NCBI GenBank assembly: GCA_001915995.1
Contig: MNRO01000021.1
Location: forward strand, 1-64,000
Source of the DNA: Clostridium sp. 26_21
GTDB taxonomy: Bacteria; Bacillota; Clostridia; TANB77; CAG-508
Reading direction: 5' to 3'
DNA length: 64,000 nt
The notes beneath the pieces were generated by a model. It made no database searches. It was not told the DNA's origin and worked only from the letters and a program-made list of their open reading frames with translations. Shown one piece after another: positions 37,156 to 45,907 of the stretch (the stretch's first letter is position 1; each line of letters begins with the position of its first letter). The translations under genes were made by a program, and so were the position numbers.

Positions 37156-37593
37156 ATGATGAAACTTAATCGGGTAAAACATAATTTTGCATTTTGGGGT
37201 TTTTTTCATGAAATCGAAGTATTTCCCTTCACTGGTGATTGGAATTCTCCAGTTGCATTGTATGATGGAGAAAAATTCGTATCTGACTTAAGTAAGCAAA
37301 AAAACAATGTAATTTTAGTTGAGACTTTTGGTTTTGAAATCCCATTTGATTCTTTTACTGAAATTACCAGCAAACCAGATTTTTCTCTTTTGGATTTACT
37401 TTTAGCAAGTTCTAATATTCTAATTCATTCTGATGAAGAATATAAAATTGCCAAAATTGCTAAATCTAAATATTTGAAATATGGTTATTTTTATAACAAT
37501 ATCTCAAATAGTCTGCATTATTACATTCTTTCTGACAAGCCCAATATCATAACAACTTTTGGAGTCTTTATTGACCCAAATAATCCGTTCTAA
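37156..37593 (+). CDS. Orphan protein of unknown function, 145 residues
   Basis: Not recognised. The protein is soluble, aromatic-rich ('HNFAFWGFFHEIEVFPFTGDW'), with no signal, membrane segment or cysteine pattern. The start ATG follows TTGGAGG; a second ATG comes at once, so translation could begin at either. It is a single-gene unit on the plus strand with its own promoter and a bidirectional terminator, between the divergent pyrG and the convergent ispA. The leader style is like that of the 382-aa orphan at 26589. Confidence 0.75.
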   Translation: MMKLNRVKHNFAFWGFFHEIEVFPFTGDWNSPVALYDGEKFVSDLSKQKNNVILVETFGFEIPFDSFTEITSKPDFSLLDLLLASSNILIHSDEEYKIAKIAKSKYLKYGYFYNNISNSLHYYILSDKPNIITTFGVFIDPNNPF

Positions 37594-37597
37594 TTTC

Positions 37598-37625
37598 AAA
37601 AGAGGACTTCTTTGAAGTCCTCTTT
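37598..37625 (+). terminator. Bidirectional terminator between the 145-aa orphan and ispA
   Basis: Arms AAAGAGGACTTC and GAAGTCCTCTTT with a 3-base loop; both convergent genes end within a few bases of it. Confidence 0.9.
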
Positions 37626-37626
37626 A

Positions 37627-38517
37627 TCATTTATTTCTATTTTTTATATACATAGTTAATTGTACTAAAAAGTCTGCCTTTTCACCATAATCTTTTAAAA
37701 TGTCAATTGCTTCTTGAGTTATCTTTTCTAATATATTTTTTGCACCATCAAGCCCAAATGTAGATATATATGTACATTTATTATGTTTCTTATCATTTCC
37801 CACTGGCTTTCCTGTTATTTCTGGATTTCCTTCTTCAGATAAAATATCATCTTTTATTTGAAATGCTAAACCTATTTTATCAGCAAATTTTGATAGTTTT
37901 TCTATATCATTTTCACTTGCATTTGCCAATATTGCTCCCATTCTTATACTTAATTTCAATAATTCCCCTGTTTTATTTTCATGTATATATTGAAGCATTT
38001 CATTACTAATTTGTTGACCTTCAAGTTCTGTATCTAAATATTCTCCTGCAATCATTCTACCTACTGCATTTGAAAATTCTTTAAATATTCTTACTTTATT
38101 TTTATTCATTGATTTTGATAAATCTTCACTTATCACTATATATGCCTGATTAAATAACGAATCCCCTGCTAATAATGCTGTTGAATGATTAAACTTTTTA
38201 TGATTTGTTGGCTTTCCATGTCTAAAATCATCATTATCTACTTCTGGTAAATCATCATGTATTAATGAAAAATTATGTATCATTTCAATTGCAACTGCAT
38301 ATGGTATTGCTTCTTGATAATCTTCTTTAAACATTTTATATACATCTAATACTAATATTGGTCTTAGTCTTTTTCCACCTGCCATAAGACTATAACTTAC
38401 TGATTCATTTAATCTTTTTTCTGGACACTTTTCTTTTCTTAAGTATTTTTCTAGTTCTGTATTTATTATTTTTTGATACTTTTCTAAATTTTCTTTAAAA
38501 TCCATTTTTATTTTCAC
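37627..38517 (-). CDS. ispA: Farnesyl/geranyl-type polyprenyl diphosphate synthase
   Basis: About 296 residues of the trans-isoprenyl synthase fold. The first Asp-rich motif is 'HDDLPEVDNDDFRHGKPTNH' and the second 'QIKDDILSEEGN', where relatives usually have DDILD. 'GGKRLRPIL' binds the diphosphate. It condenses isopentenyl diphosphate units for undecaprenyl carrier and quinone precursors. The start is a GTG at 38517 or the ATG at 38505; neither has a close ribosome binding site. No xseA/xseB/dxs genes, its frequent partners, are adjacent. Confidence 0.93.
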   Translation of the reverse strand: MKIKMDFKENLEKYQKIINTELEKYLRKEKCPEKRLNESVSYSLMAGGKRLRPILVLDVYKMFKEDYQEAIPYAVAIEMIHNFSLIHDDLPEVDNDDFRHGKPTNHKKFNHSTALLAGDSLFNQAYIVISEDLSKSMNKNKVRIFKEFSNAVGRMIAGEYLDTELEGQQISNEMLQYIHENKTGELLKLSIRMGAILANASENDIEKLSKFADKIGLAFQIKDDILSEEGNPEITGKPVGNDKKHNKCTYISTFGLDGAKNILEKITQEAIDILKDYGEKADFLVQLTMYIKNRNK

Positions 38518-38575
38518 ATTCTAACAAATTTATTTAAAATTTGCTAACTCCTTTTTTTATACAAAATATTTCTCA

Positions 38576-39523
38576 TTATCTAGCATTTTTCATTTTTTCT
38601 AATTCTTCTATTACTTCTTTTTCTAACTGATCTATTTTTTGTCTTTGCACTTCGGTTTTTATTCTTTGTTTTAAATTTTCTATTCTTTGTAAAAATGCTT
38701 CTGGTTTCTCTAACATTCTTTTTCTTTCACTTATTCTTACTTGTCTAATACATTCTGTAATACTTGGATATTGTTTTTCACCTGAAACATATACTAATTC
38801 TGGTTCTGTTTCACTCTTTCCTCTTTTAAACACTCTCATTGTATCATATAATCCACGATTTTCAACTTCTTGTGTAGTCTTTAATAAGTTAAAATAAGCT
38901 CTATCATGATTCTCTGCTGTAACTGCTCTTGGAGGAAGATTTGATTCTATAAAATATTGTTCTCTCTCATATGATGATAATAAACTTTCAAATCTATCAA
39001 CTGCTAATATATCTATTTCAATATCATAACCTCCTGGAACTTGTATTTGTTCTCTATTTCCATCATCTTGTATCTTTCCTATTGAAGCTTTTCCACCATT
39101 TCTTTGAAATTCTAATATATTTATATATCCATCTGTTGTGCCAAAAGTTCCTTCTTGCATTAAATTTGTTCTTAGTTGGACTGCTCTTTGTCTTAAATAT
39201 CCGTCTAACGCTGGTTTAACAAACTTTTGAAGTTGCATATATGATTCTCTTGGATATTCTCTTATTATTTTTTCATAATACTTATGATAAACAGCTATTT
39301 CATCTGGATCTATTCCAACAAAAATATTTTCTGGTGATTTTTGAAAATTTTCAGATTCTACAAATCTTCTTAAACCTGTTTTTCCTCCTCCTGCTTGTGA
39401 TATTATAAAAACTGATTTTGGTTTTTCTGCTGGTCTCATTGGCATTAATATTGCTAATTCTGCCATTTTTAAACTATTTTCAAATTCTTCTTCAGTTAAG
39501 TCGTATTTTTCTATTCCTGACAT
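38576..39523 (-). CDS. Zeta-toxin-family kinase
   Basis: 315 residues. A Walker A 'SQAGGGKTGL' at 42-51, 'GIDPDEIAVYHKYYEKI' near residue 70 and 'MQEGTFGTT' near 122 match the zeta toxin/PezT fold, which phosphorylates UDP-activated amino sugars and blocks wall synthesis, or other targets in distant members. The C-terminal third is a long basic coiled coil ('RIENLKQRIKTEVQRQKIDQLEKE') that classical zeta toxins lack. It begins 3 bases after the stop of a 68-residue helical protein, the position expected of its antitoxin. Confidence 0.85.
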   Translation of the reverse strand: MSGIEKYDLTEEEFENSLKMAELAILMPMRPAEKPKSVFIISQAGGGKTGLRRFVESENFQKSPENIFVGIDPDEIAVYHKYYEKIIREYPRESYMQLQKFVKPALDGYLRQRAVQLRTNLMQEGTFGTTDGYINILEFQRNGGKASIGKIQDDGNREQIQVPGGYDIEIDILAVDRFESLLSSYEREQYFIESNLPPRAVTAENHDRAYFNLLKTTQEVENRGLYDTMRVFKRGKSETEPELVYVSGEKQYPSITECIRQVRISERKRMLEKPEAFLQRIENLKQRIKTEVQRQKIDQLEKEVIEELEKMKNAR

Positions 39524-39526
39524 TTT

Positions 39527-39733
39527 CTACATCCTCACTTCATTTAAATATTTAGTTAATACTTTATCTATTATTTCTTGATTGTTTAAATATATCTCTT
39601 TCTTTTCTTTTTTTAAATCTAATATCTTATCTCTAAATGCAAAATAATCTTTTTCCTTGTTTTCTTTTATTTCTTGTGCTATTTTTAAATTGATAACTTC
39701 AATGGCTAATTCTATCCTATCTATATTTATCAC
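39527..39733 (-). CDS. Small helical protein, likely antitoxin partner of the zeta toxin
   Basis: Up to 68 residues, Lys/Glu-rich and predicted all-helical ('IDRIELAIEVINLKIAQEI', 'FAFRDKILDLKKEKKEIYLNNQEII'). It does not look like epsilon or PezA, which suggests a different antitoxin family. The open frame can begin with the GTG at 39733, but this lies within the GAGGTG ribosome binding site. The codon at the usual distance is an ATA (about 39724), giving 'xDRIELA'. It precedes the toxin by 3 bases, so the two are surely cotranscribed. Confidence 0.65.
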   Translation of the reverse strand: MINIDRIELAIEVINLKIAQEIKENKEKDYFAFRDKILDLKKEKKEIYLNNQEIIDKVLTKYLNEVRM

Positions 39734-39844
39734 CTCACATCTGTAATATTATATTACATTTTTCTTGCTTTTTCAACCTTTTTCTTATATATTCTGCTAT
39801 TTTTTTGCATTTTCACCTACTGTATCTGCTTAATAGCCATGGCA

Positions 39845-39877
39845 CAAAAAATTCCAAGAAAACTCTTGGAATTTTTT
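39845..39877 (-). terminator. Terminator after the cotJ operon
   Basis: Arms AAAAATTCCAAGA and TCTTGGAATTTTT with a 4-base loop next to the cotJC stop at 39879; symmetrical. Confidence 0.9.
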
Positions 39878-39878
39878 G

Positions 39879-40493
39879 CTATTTATTACAATTGTTATTT
39901 AATTGTATTATATTATTCATACAAAATTTCTTATCTGAGAGCTTATCTTGAACAATTCTTAAAGCTTCACCAAATCTTTGGAAGTGAACAATCTCTCTTT
40001 CTCTTAAGAATCTCAATGGATCTATTACATCTGGATTATCTCTACATAAATCTATTAATTTTTCATATGTTGCTCTTGCTTTTTGTTCAGCAGCTAAGTC
40101 CTCTTGCAAGTTTGCAATTACATCACCTTTACATGCTAAACATGTTGCATCAAATGGTACACCTGCTGCAGATTGTGGATATATATCTACACCATGATCT
40201 GTATAATATGCTCCTAATCCTGCTGCTTCTATTTCTTCAATTGATGCATTTTTTGTTAATTGATGAACTATAGTTCCTACCATTTCTAAATGTGCTAATT
40301 CTTCTGTTCCAATATCATTTAAAATAGCTTTTGCATTTTGGTCTGGCATACCAAATCTTTGTGATAAATATCTTAAAGATGCTGCAAGTTCTCCATCTGG
40401 TCCACCATATTGGCTAATAATTACTTTTGCAAGACGAGGGTCTGCACATTTTATATTTATTGGATATTGTAATACTTTATTATAAGTCCACAT
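39879..40493 (-). CDS. cotJC: Spore coat protein CotJC, manganese catalase family
   Basis: 204 residues starting 'MWTYNKVLQYPINIKCADPRLAK'. The di-manganese ligands are visible in a ferritin-like helix bundle: 'YGGPDGELAASLRYL', 'IGTEELAHLEMV', 'LAAEQKARATYE' and 'REREIVHFQRFGEAL'. Members of this family may remove peroxide in the spore coat. It is third in the cotJA-cotJB-cotJC operon, 4 bases after cotJB. It indicates an endospore former. Confidence 0.95.
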   Translation of the reverse strand: MWTYNKVLQYPINIKCADPRLAKVIISQYGGPDGELAASLRYLSQRFGMPDQNAKAILNDIGTEELAHLEMVGTIVHQLTKNASIEEIEAAGLGAYYTDHGVDIYPQSAAGVPFDATCLACKGDVIANLQEDLAAEQKARATYEKLIDLCRDNPDVIDPLRFLREREIVHFQRFGEALRIVQDKLSDKKFCMNNIIQLNNNCNK

Positions 40494-40496
40494 AGT

Positions 40497-40880
40497 TTAG
40501 AAATTCCCCCTTTCCCAAGGCCATGGTTCTTCAATCCATCTCCATTTATTACATGGAAATTGAATTGTTAATGGTCCATATACTTTTTGATATTTATCTG
40601 TTAATTCTCTATATTCTTTGCAATATTTTCTGTGTAAACAAAGTGCTTTTTGATCATCAACATGTGTGTCTAAATATAATCCAAGCTCTGTTATTGCAAA
40701 ATTTAAGCTTTTTATTCTTTCAATCATTTCTTCTCTTGTTACTTGTGATTGATTGCATTCACAATTTTGCATATTATTACAATTTGTCATATTATCTAAT
40801 ACATTCAAACCATCTGCAGACTGCATATTCCAATTCATATTATTTGAATTATTCATCATCCAATTTCTATTATCTTCCAT
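40497..40880 (-). CDS. cotJB: Spore coat protein CotJB
   Basis: 127 residues. After an Asn/Met-rich N-terminal extension, the CotJB domain is clear: 'IKSLNFAITELGLYLDTH', 'YRELTDKYQKVYGPLT', ending 'WRWIEEPWPWE'. The best start is the ATG at 40880, 8 bases after GGGGAGGG; it overlaps the cotJA stop by 11 bases. An upstream TTG at 40898 would precede that site and is unlikely. Confidence 0.92.
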   Translation of the reverse strand: MEDNRNWMMNNSNNMNWNMQSADGLNVLDNMTNCNNMQNCECNQSQVTREEMIERIKSLNFAITELGLYLDTHVDDQKALCLHRKYCKEYRELTDKYQKVYGPLTIQFPCNKWRWIEEPWPWERGNF

Positions 40881-41247
40881 TATTACAGCCCTCCCCAATT
40901 TGATTTGTTGTTTCTAAAAATTCATTTGTTCTCATTGATTGACATGGTGTATATGGGCTTACTAATTCTGGAAATATTGTTCCCATTTTTAGTCCAATTT
41001 CTGGTCTAAATGTTTTATCCATATATTGCCAAGGAACATAACTTTGAGCTAACATTGGATTATCTGGAAATACACTCATTTCATATTCTTCATCAAATCC
41101 ACATTCACAACAGTCTACAGGCTCTTGTTGTTCATAACTACAATTTGTAGAACAGTCATTATTACATTTATCTTCAATCATATTTGTAGATGTATTCCAT
41201 GCTTGATTATTCATGCATGAACATCTTTGATATCTACGCATAAACAT
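40870..41247 (-). CDS. cotJA: Spore coat-associated protein CotJA, with Cys-rich N-terminus
   Basis: 125 residues. The C-terminal part matches CotJA: 'LAQSYVPWQYMDKTFRPEIGLKMGTIFPEL', 'PYTPCQSM'. The first 50 residues are an unusual Cys-rich extension with about ten cysteines ('CSCMN', 'CNNDCSTNCSYE', 'CCECGFDEE'), which could cross-link or bind metal in the coat. First gene of the operon, with AGAGGAGG in front. A sporulation (sigma-E type) promoter is expected, but I could not identify one with confidence. Confidence 0.88.
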   Translation of the reverse strand: MFMRRYQRCSCMNNQAWNTSTNMIEDKCNNDCSTNCSYEQQEPVDCCECGFDEEYEMSVFPDNPMLAQSYVPWQYMDKTFRPEIGLKMGTIFPELVSPYTPCQSMRTNEFLETTNQIGEGCNNGR

Positions 41248-41307
41248 ATTTTTCCTCCTCTTAATATAATTAAATCAATTTTTGATTTGTCATATTACAT
41301 AATATGC

Positions 41308-41376
41308 AAAAAAAGTAGCCTTGCTACAATAATTTGTCTTATTTAGTTGTTTTGACAAATTTGCTTTGGCTACTTT
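41308..41376 (-). terminator. Long terminator after the histidine kinase gene
   Basis: Outer arms AAAGTAGCC/GGCTACTTT and inner AATTTGTC/GACAAATT form a long hairpin, followed on the minus strand by TTTTTTT. It overlaps the kinase stop at 41370 and insulates the cotJ operon. Confidence 0.85.
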
Positions 41377-42584
41377 AAATATTTTATTATAAATGTTGTT
41401 CCTTTATTTAATTTTGAATCCACTTGTATATATCCATTATTACTTTCTATTATTGATTTTGATAAAGCTAAACCTATTCCTACACTATCACTTGATGAAT
41501 TTTTTCCTTTATAAAATCTTTCAAATATGTGTGGTAAATCTTTTGCATCTATTCCTGTTCCATTATCTTCAATTTTTAATTCTGTATACATATTATTTTG
41601 ATTATAATTTATATAAATTTTTCTATTTTCATATGAATGTTCTATGCAATTTTTTAATATATTTGTTATTGCTTCAACTTGCCATTTTAAATCACATATT
41701 GTTTTTATTGAATCATCTCCTGAAACTATTATTTCTATATTTTTCAATTCACTTAACATTGATACATTTTTTACCGCTTCATTTATTATATCTTTTATAA
41801 AAACTTCTTTTTTTATAAATTTTATTGAATTACTATCTATTTTTGATAATTTCAAAATTGATTCCACTAAAAATTTTATATTTACTATTTCTCTTTTTAT
41901 ATCTTTAATAAAATCTTTTTTTATATCTTCTGGCATATTTTCATCACTTAAAATATTGTCTAACATTATTAAAATTGATGTAATTGGTGTCTTTATTTGA
42001 TGTGATATATCTGATAATGAATCTTTTAATGTTGTTTTATCTTTTTGAGAATTTTCAGCCACTTCTTTTAACATTATCGTTATTTTATATAATTCATTTT
42101 TTAATATTGACAATTCATCTTCTGTGTTTTCTTCTATATTTAGTTTGTAATTTCCTCTATTGATTTCTTCTATGTATTTTGTTATTTCATTAATTTTTTT
42201 ACTTTCACTATGATTATATTTGAAGAATATTATTGATAACATTAAAATAAATACTATCAATGTATTTATATCTATAATAATAAATTTTTGAAAATCTGTG
42301 TTATTTTCTAATATTACTGAATCTTTATCTAGTTCTATGCCATATTCCCTTAATATCTCATTATTAGTTTTATCACTACTATTTAATATTTCTACAATTT
42401 CTCTTTTTTCTATATCAGGATATTTTTCTAAAACATTATCTATAATTCCTGCTATTTTTTGATTAAAATTATATGTATATGTTTTGTATTGTTTATATAT
42501 TAAAATCGAAAATGTAATTAGAAATATAATAATTACAATACAACTTGTAATACACATTTTCTTTAATTCTATTTTGTTTTTCAT
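41370..42584 (-). CDS. Sensor histidine kinase
   Basis: About 404 residues from the ATG at 42584; an in-frame TTG at 42605 overlaps the ribosome binding site. Two membrane segments (about residues 9-30 and 105-130) enclose a short, roughly 75-residue extracytoplasmic loop. A HAMP-like region follows, then the H-box 'DISHQIKTPITS', N-box 'NILKNCIEHS', G1 'EDNGTGID' and G2 'GIGLALSKSII'. It is last in the operon after its response regulator and an ABC transporter. Systems with this order usually sense envelope stress or a peptide antibiotic through the transporter, which is inference here. Confidence 0.95.
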   Translation of the reverse strand: MKNKIELKKMCITSCIVIIIFLITFSILIYKQYKTYTYNFNQKIAGIIDNVLEKYPDIEKREIVEILNSSDKTNNEILREYGIELDKDSVILENNTDFQKFIIIDINTLIVFILMLSIIFFKYNHSESKKINEITKYIEEINRGNYKLNIEENTEDELSILKNELYKITIMLKEVAENSQKDKTTLKDSLSDISHQIKTPITSILIMLDNILSDENMPEDIKKDFIKDIKREIVNIKFLVESILKLSKIDSNSIKFIKKEVFIKDIINEAVKNVSMLSELKNIEIIVSGDDSIKTICDLKWQVEAITNILKNCIEHSYENRKIYINYNQNNMYTELKIEDNGTGIDAKDLPHIFERFYKGKNSSSDSVGIGLALSKSIIESNNGYIQVDSKLNKGTTFIIKYLK

Positions 42585-42629
42585 TTTTATTTCATTCCTT
42601 TTCAAAAATTAGATGTTATTGACAATTTA

Positions 42630-43289
42630 TTAATCTACTTCACTATCAATTCTATATCCAATTCCTTTAATTGTAATTATAATATCTGTTTTAATTTTTT
42701 CTCTTATTCTTTTTAAATATACTGTTACAGTATTATCATTTACATCATTTCCTGTCCATTCCCATATTTTGTCTATTATTTCACTTCTTTTTACTACTTT
42801 ATTTAAATTTAGAAATAATAAATTTAATATTTTTAATTCTAAGTTTGTAAGTTCTACATTTTCATTGTCTCTATATACAACCATTTTGTCCATATCAAAT
42901 TTTATATTTTGAACTTGTATTATTGTGTTTTTCTTGTTTCTTAATATTATTCTATTTATTCTTGCCATCAATTCTTTTATTGAAAATGGTTTTGTAATAT
43001 AATCTTCTGCTCCTAATTCTAGCCCTTTTACAATATTGTCTTCTTCATCTTTTGCTGTTAAAAAAATTGAAGATATATTCTTTTCTTTTATATTATTTCT
43101 ATATAAATCAAATCCATTTCCATCTGGTAATGATACATCTAATATTGCTAAATCTATTTTTTCTGTTTTTAATATTTTAAGTGTATTTTCTACATTTAAT
43201 GTGTGTATTACTTGATATTTCTTTTGTTCTAAAGAGTATATTAATCCTTTAGCTAATATCTCATTATCCTCTACTAATAATATTTTCAT
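42630..43289 (-). CDS. OmpR-family response regulator
   Basis: 219 residues: receiver domain with 'VEDNE', phospho-acceptor in 'LAILDVSLPDGNGF', 'FLTAKDEE' and 'DYITKPFS', then a winged-helix DNA-binding domain ('LTNLELKILNLLFLNLNKVVKRSEIIDKIWEW', 'TVTVYLKRIREKI'). It pairs with the kinase 45 bases downstream. Confidence 0.97.
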   Translation of the reverse strand: MKILLVEDNEILAKGLIYSLEQKKYQVIHTLNVENTLKILKTEKIDLAILDVSLPDGNGFDLYRNNIKEKNISSIFLTAKDEEDNIVKGLELGAEDYITKPFSIKELMARINRIILRNKKNTIIQVQNIKFDMDKMVVYRDNENVELTNLELKILNLLFLNLNKVVKRSEIIDKIWEWTGNDVNDNTVTVYLKRIREKIKTDIIITIKGIGYRIDSEVD

Positions 43290-43317
43290 ATATTCTCACT
43301 CCATATATATTTTATCA

Positions 43318-43348
43318 TAAAAAGAGGACTTTGTAAGCCCCCTTTTTA
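43318..43348 (-). terminator. Leaky terminator-like hairpin between permease and regulator
   Basis: Minus strand: AAAAGGGGGCTT, short loop, AAGTCCTCTTTTT, with imperfect pairing and a T-run, directly after the permease stop. It may lower expression of the two-component genes relative to the transporter. Confidence 0.55.
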
Positions 43349-45904
43349 TACATTTTCATTTCTAATAGTTTCAATTGTATTTTGTTTATTAATTTTATAA
43401 ATTGAATATCTCATAATAATAAATATAAATATGAATACAAAAACTGCAGAAATTAAAATTGCATTTGTAGGTATATATATACCTTTTTCAACTTTTACTG
43501 AAAATGCTTTATATATTGCAAATGTTCCAATTAATCCCATGATTGTTCCTATAACCCATGCTTTAGTTCCATAAAATATTGTTTCTAAATTTATCATTCT
43601 ATCAAATTCTTTTGATGTCATTCCTATTGATTTCAACATTGCAAACTCTTTTTGTCTTAATTCCATATTTGATGTAATTGTATTAAAAATATTTGTAATT
43701 CCTATTAATGTTATTACTGTTATAAATCCATATAAGAATATTTTTGTTACTAATACCATTGCACTTTCTTCTTTGGCAGATGCATCAATATTATAAATTC
43801 TAATATCTAAATGTAAAGCATCTATATCTTTCTCTAGTTGGTCTGGATTATTTGATTGTATTGTTACTGTATTATATACTGGCTTTTCCTCATTTTCTAA
43901 TTGTGATATATCTAAAATTAAATATCCACCTTCATAATAACTTCTATCAATTCCATCTGGTTTAATTGTTGAAATTGCACCAACTTCTACTGAACGTTGT
44001 TTATCATTGTAATCTTTTCCTTCTATTATATCTCCAACATTGTATTTATATTTTCTTCCATTTTTTACTTGACCATCTTCTATCCAACTTACTTCGTCAC
44101 ACAATATTCCTTTATCTTTTACTTTATCATATTTAGCACCAATTTTATTTACATATCTTTTAAATGAATCACTATCTAATGCCATAATTTGTAATGCTGA
44201 ATATTTCTCCCCTGTCTCTATGAATTCTTCATTTTCTTCATCATAATATCCTTCTTCTGACAATGTACCAGAAGCTAAATTAATTTTATCAATATCTTTT
44301 ATTTTTATATCTCCATTATTTAAACTATACAATATTGAATATTTTTCTATATTATCTAATGAAATTATTCTATCTATTTCTTCATTTGATACTTTTCCAA
44401 CATTTAATTGTATATTATAATCATAGTCTTTATAATAATTTTGTGATTCTTGGAACATATTCACTATAAATGAATTCATTGTGATAAATACAAATATGCT
44501 TACTGCAATTGATATAATTGTTGTTCTATATTTTTTCTTACTTCTCTTTAAGTTTTTGTATGCTAATTCTCCACCAGTTTTAAATAATTTTGATATAATC
44601 TTTGGTACTTTTAATTTTTTTGAATTTAGTTTTATATCTTTAGAACCTCTTAATCCTTCTATTGGACTTACTCTACTTGCTTTTATAGCAGATGTTATTG
44701 ATGATAAATATATTGTTACAAATCCTAATACTGCTGATAAAATAATTGGTAATATTGATATTTTAAATACTAATCCATCAACATGTTGTAATAAATAATC
44801 ACCTAAAAGTGAATTTACTATTTGTATTAATACAAATACTGCAAAAAATCCTGATAGTATTCCTAAAGGTATTCCTATTAATCCTAATATTAATCCTTCT
44901 TGTATTACATTTTTTCTTATTTGTCTTTTAGTTGCTCCAACACTTGCAAGCATTGAATACATTTTTATTTTTTCTGTTATTGATATTGCAAATGAATTTC
45001 TTATACAAAATATACTTGTAAATAATATTATTACTATTACTACTCCAATTACTGAATATAACATAGTAACTGTTGAATCTGAAAATGCAAATGCTTCCCA
45101 TCTTAATAATTCTTTATTTAAAGTATAATCATATTTGGTCTCAGTATCATTTTTTGACAAACTTTCATAACTTTGAATTCCTAGTATTTGAGGTATTGTC
45201 TCTTTATAATTTTTTGGTGATTTTAAACTTATATATAAATCAGATCTTCCTGTACTTATTCCTGTTGTAATTACAGTATATCCTGGCTCTGAATATTTTT
45301 CAAAACTTGTATCTGGTCTTTCTATGATTCCTACTATTTTAAATGAATAATTTGTTGCATTTATTATCTCTTCTGCATCATATATATTATCATATTCTTT
45401 TTCATTAACTCCTGGTTTTATACTTCTTGTTCCAACATTTAAATTGATTGTGTCTCCTATTTTGTATTCTACTTTTCCATTTGCCATTATCGTTTTACTA
45501 ATTACTACTTCATTATTATTAACTGGAAATCTTCCTTCTATTAATTCAAAATGCAAATCTTTAAATGAACTTTCATTCATAGAAATTAATCTTGCATAAG
45601 GTTTATACTCATTTTGACTTCCTTGTAAAATTGAATATCCACATACTTTTATTGCAAATATATCTTTTACATCTCTATTATTTTGTATATCTTTTATTTC
45701 TTCATCATTAACATTTTCTAACTTCAAATGCCAATATCCTGATTGATTTTTTGCATTTTCTACTAATGTTGCTTGAAAACTCATTCCCATACTTGCAACA
45801 GCACATATTAATGCTACTGATAATATTATTCCTATTATTGTACTTATTGTTCTTTTTTTATTTAATTTTAAATTTCTGATAGATAAACTTGTAAGAATGT
45901 TCAT
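43346..45904 (-). CDS. ABC transporter permease with two FtsX domains
   Basis: 852 residues. An N-terminal membrane helix, a large extracytoplasmic domain, an FtsX module with three helices (about residues 270-390), a fourth helix around 450, a second extracytoplasmic domain, and a C-terminal FtsX module ('NIFNTITSNMELRQKEFAMLKSIGMTSKEFDRMI'). This is the MacB/LolE-like mechanotransmission type rather than the 10-helix BceB type. The substrate is not evident; family members export or release peptides, lipoproteins or toxins. It starts 4 bases after the ATPase stop, preceded by GAGGAGG. Confidence 0.94.
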   Translation of the reverse strand: MNILTSLSIRNLKLNKKRTISTIIGIILSVALICAVASMGMSFQATLVENAKNQSGYWHLKLENVNDEEIKDIQNNRDVKDIFAIKVCGYSILQGSQNEYKPYARLISMNESSFKDLHFELIEGRFPVNNNEVVISKTIMANGKVEYKIGDTINLNVGTRSIKPGVNEKEYDNIYDAEEIINATNYSFKIVGIIERPDTSFEKYSEPGYTVITTGISTGRSDLYISLKSPKNYKETIPQILGIQSYESLSKNDTETKYDYTLNKELLRWEAFAFSDSTVTMLYSVIGVVIVIILFTSIFCIRNSFAISITEKIKMYSMLASVGATKRQIRKNVIQEGLILGLIGIPLGILSGFFAVFVLIQIVNSLLGDYLLQHVDGLVFKISILPIILSAVLGFVTIYLSSITSAIKASRVSPIEGLRGSKDIKLNSKKLKVPKIISKLFKTGGELAYKNLKRSKKKYRTTIISIAVSIFVFITMNSFIVNMFQESQNYYKDYDYNIQLNVGKVSNEEIDRIISLDNIEKYSILYSLNNGDIKIKDIDKINLASGTLSEEGYYDEENEEFIETGEKYSALQIMALDSDSFKRYVNKIGAKYDKVKDKGILCDEVSWIEDGQVKNGRKYKYNVGDIIEGKDYNDKQRSVEVGAISTIKPDGIDRSYYEGGYLILDISQLENEEKPVYNTVTIQSNNPDQLEKDIDALHLDIRIYNIDASAKEESAMVLVTKIFLYGFITVITLIGITNIFNTITSNMELRQKEFAMLKSIGMTSKEFDRMINLETIFYGTKAWVIGTIMGLIGTFAIYKAFSVKVEKGIYIPTNAILISAVFVFIFIFIIMRYSIYKINKQNTIETIRNENV

Positions 45905-45907
45905 TTA

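Noticed and set aside
41248..41307. A sigma-E or sigma-K promoter before cotJA
   Set aside because: CATATTATG-like sequence is present, but neither spacing nor -35 fits well enough to call.
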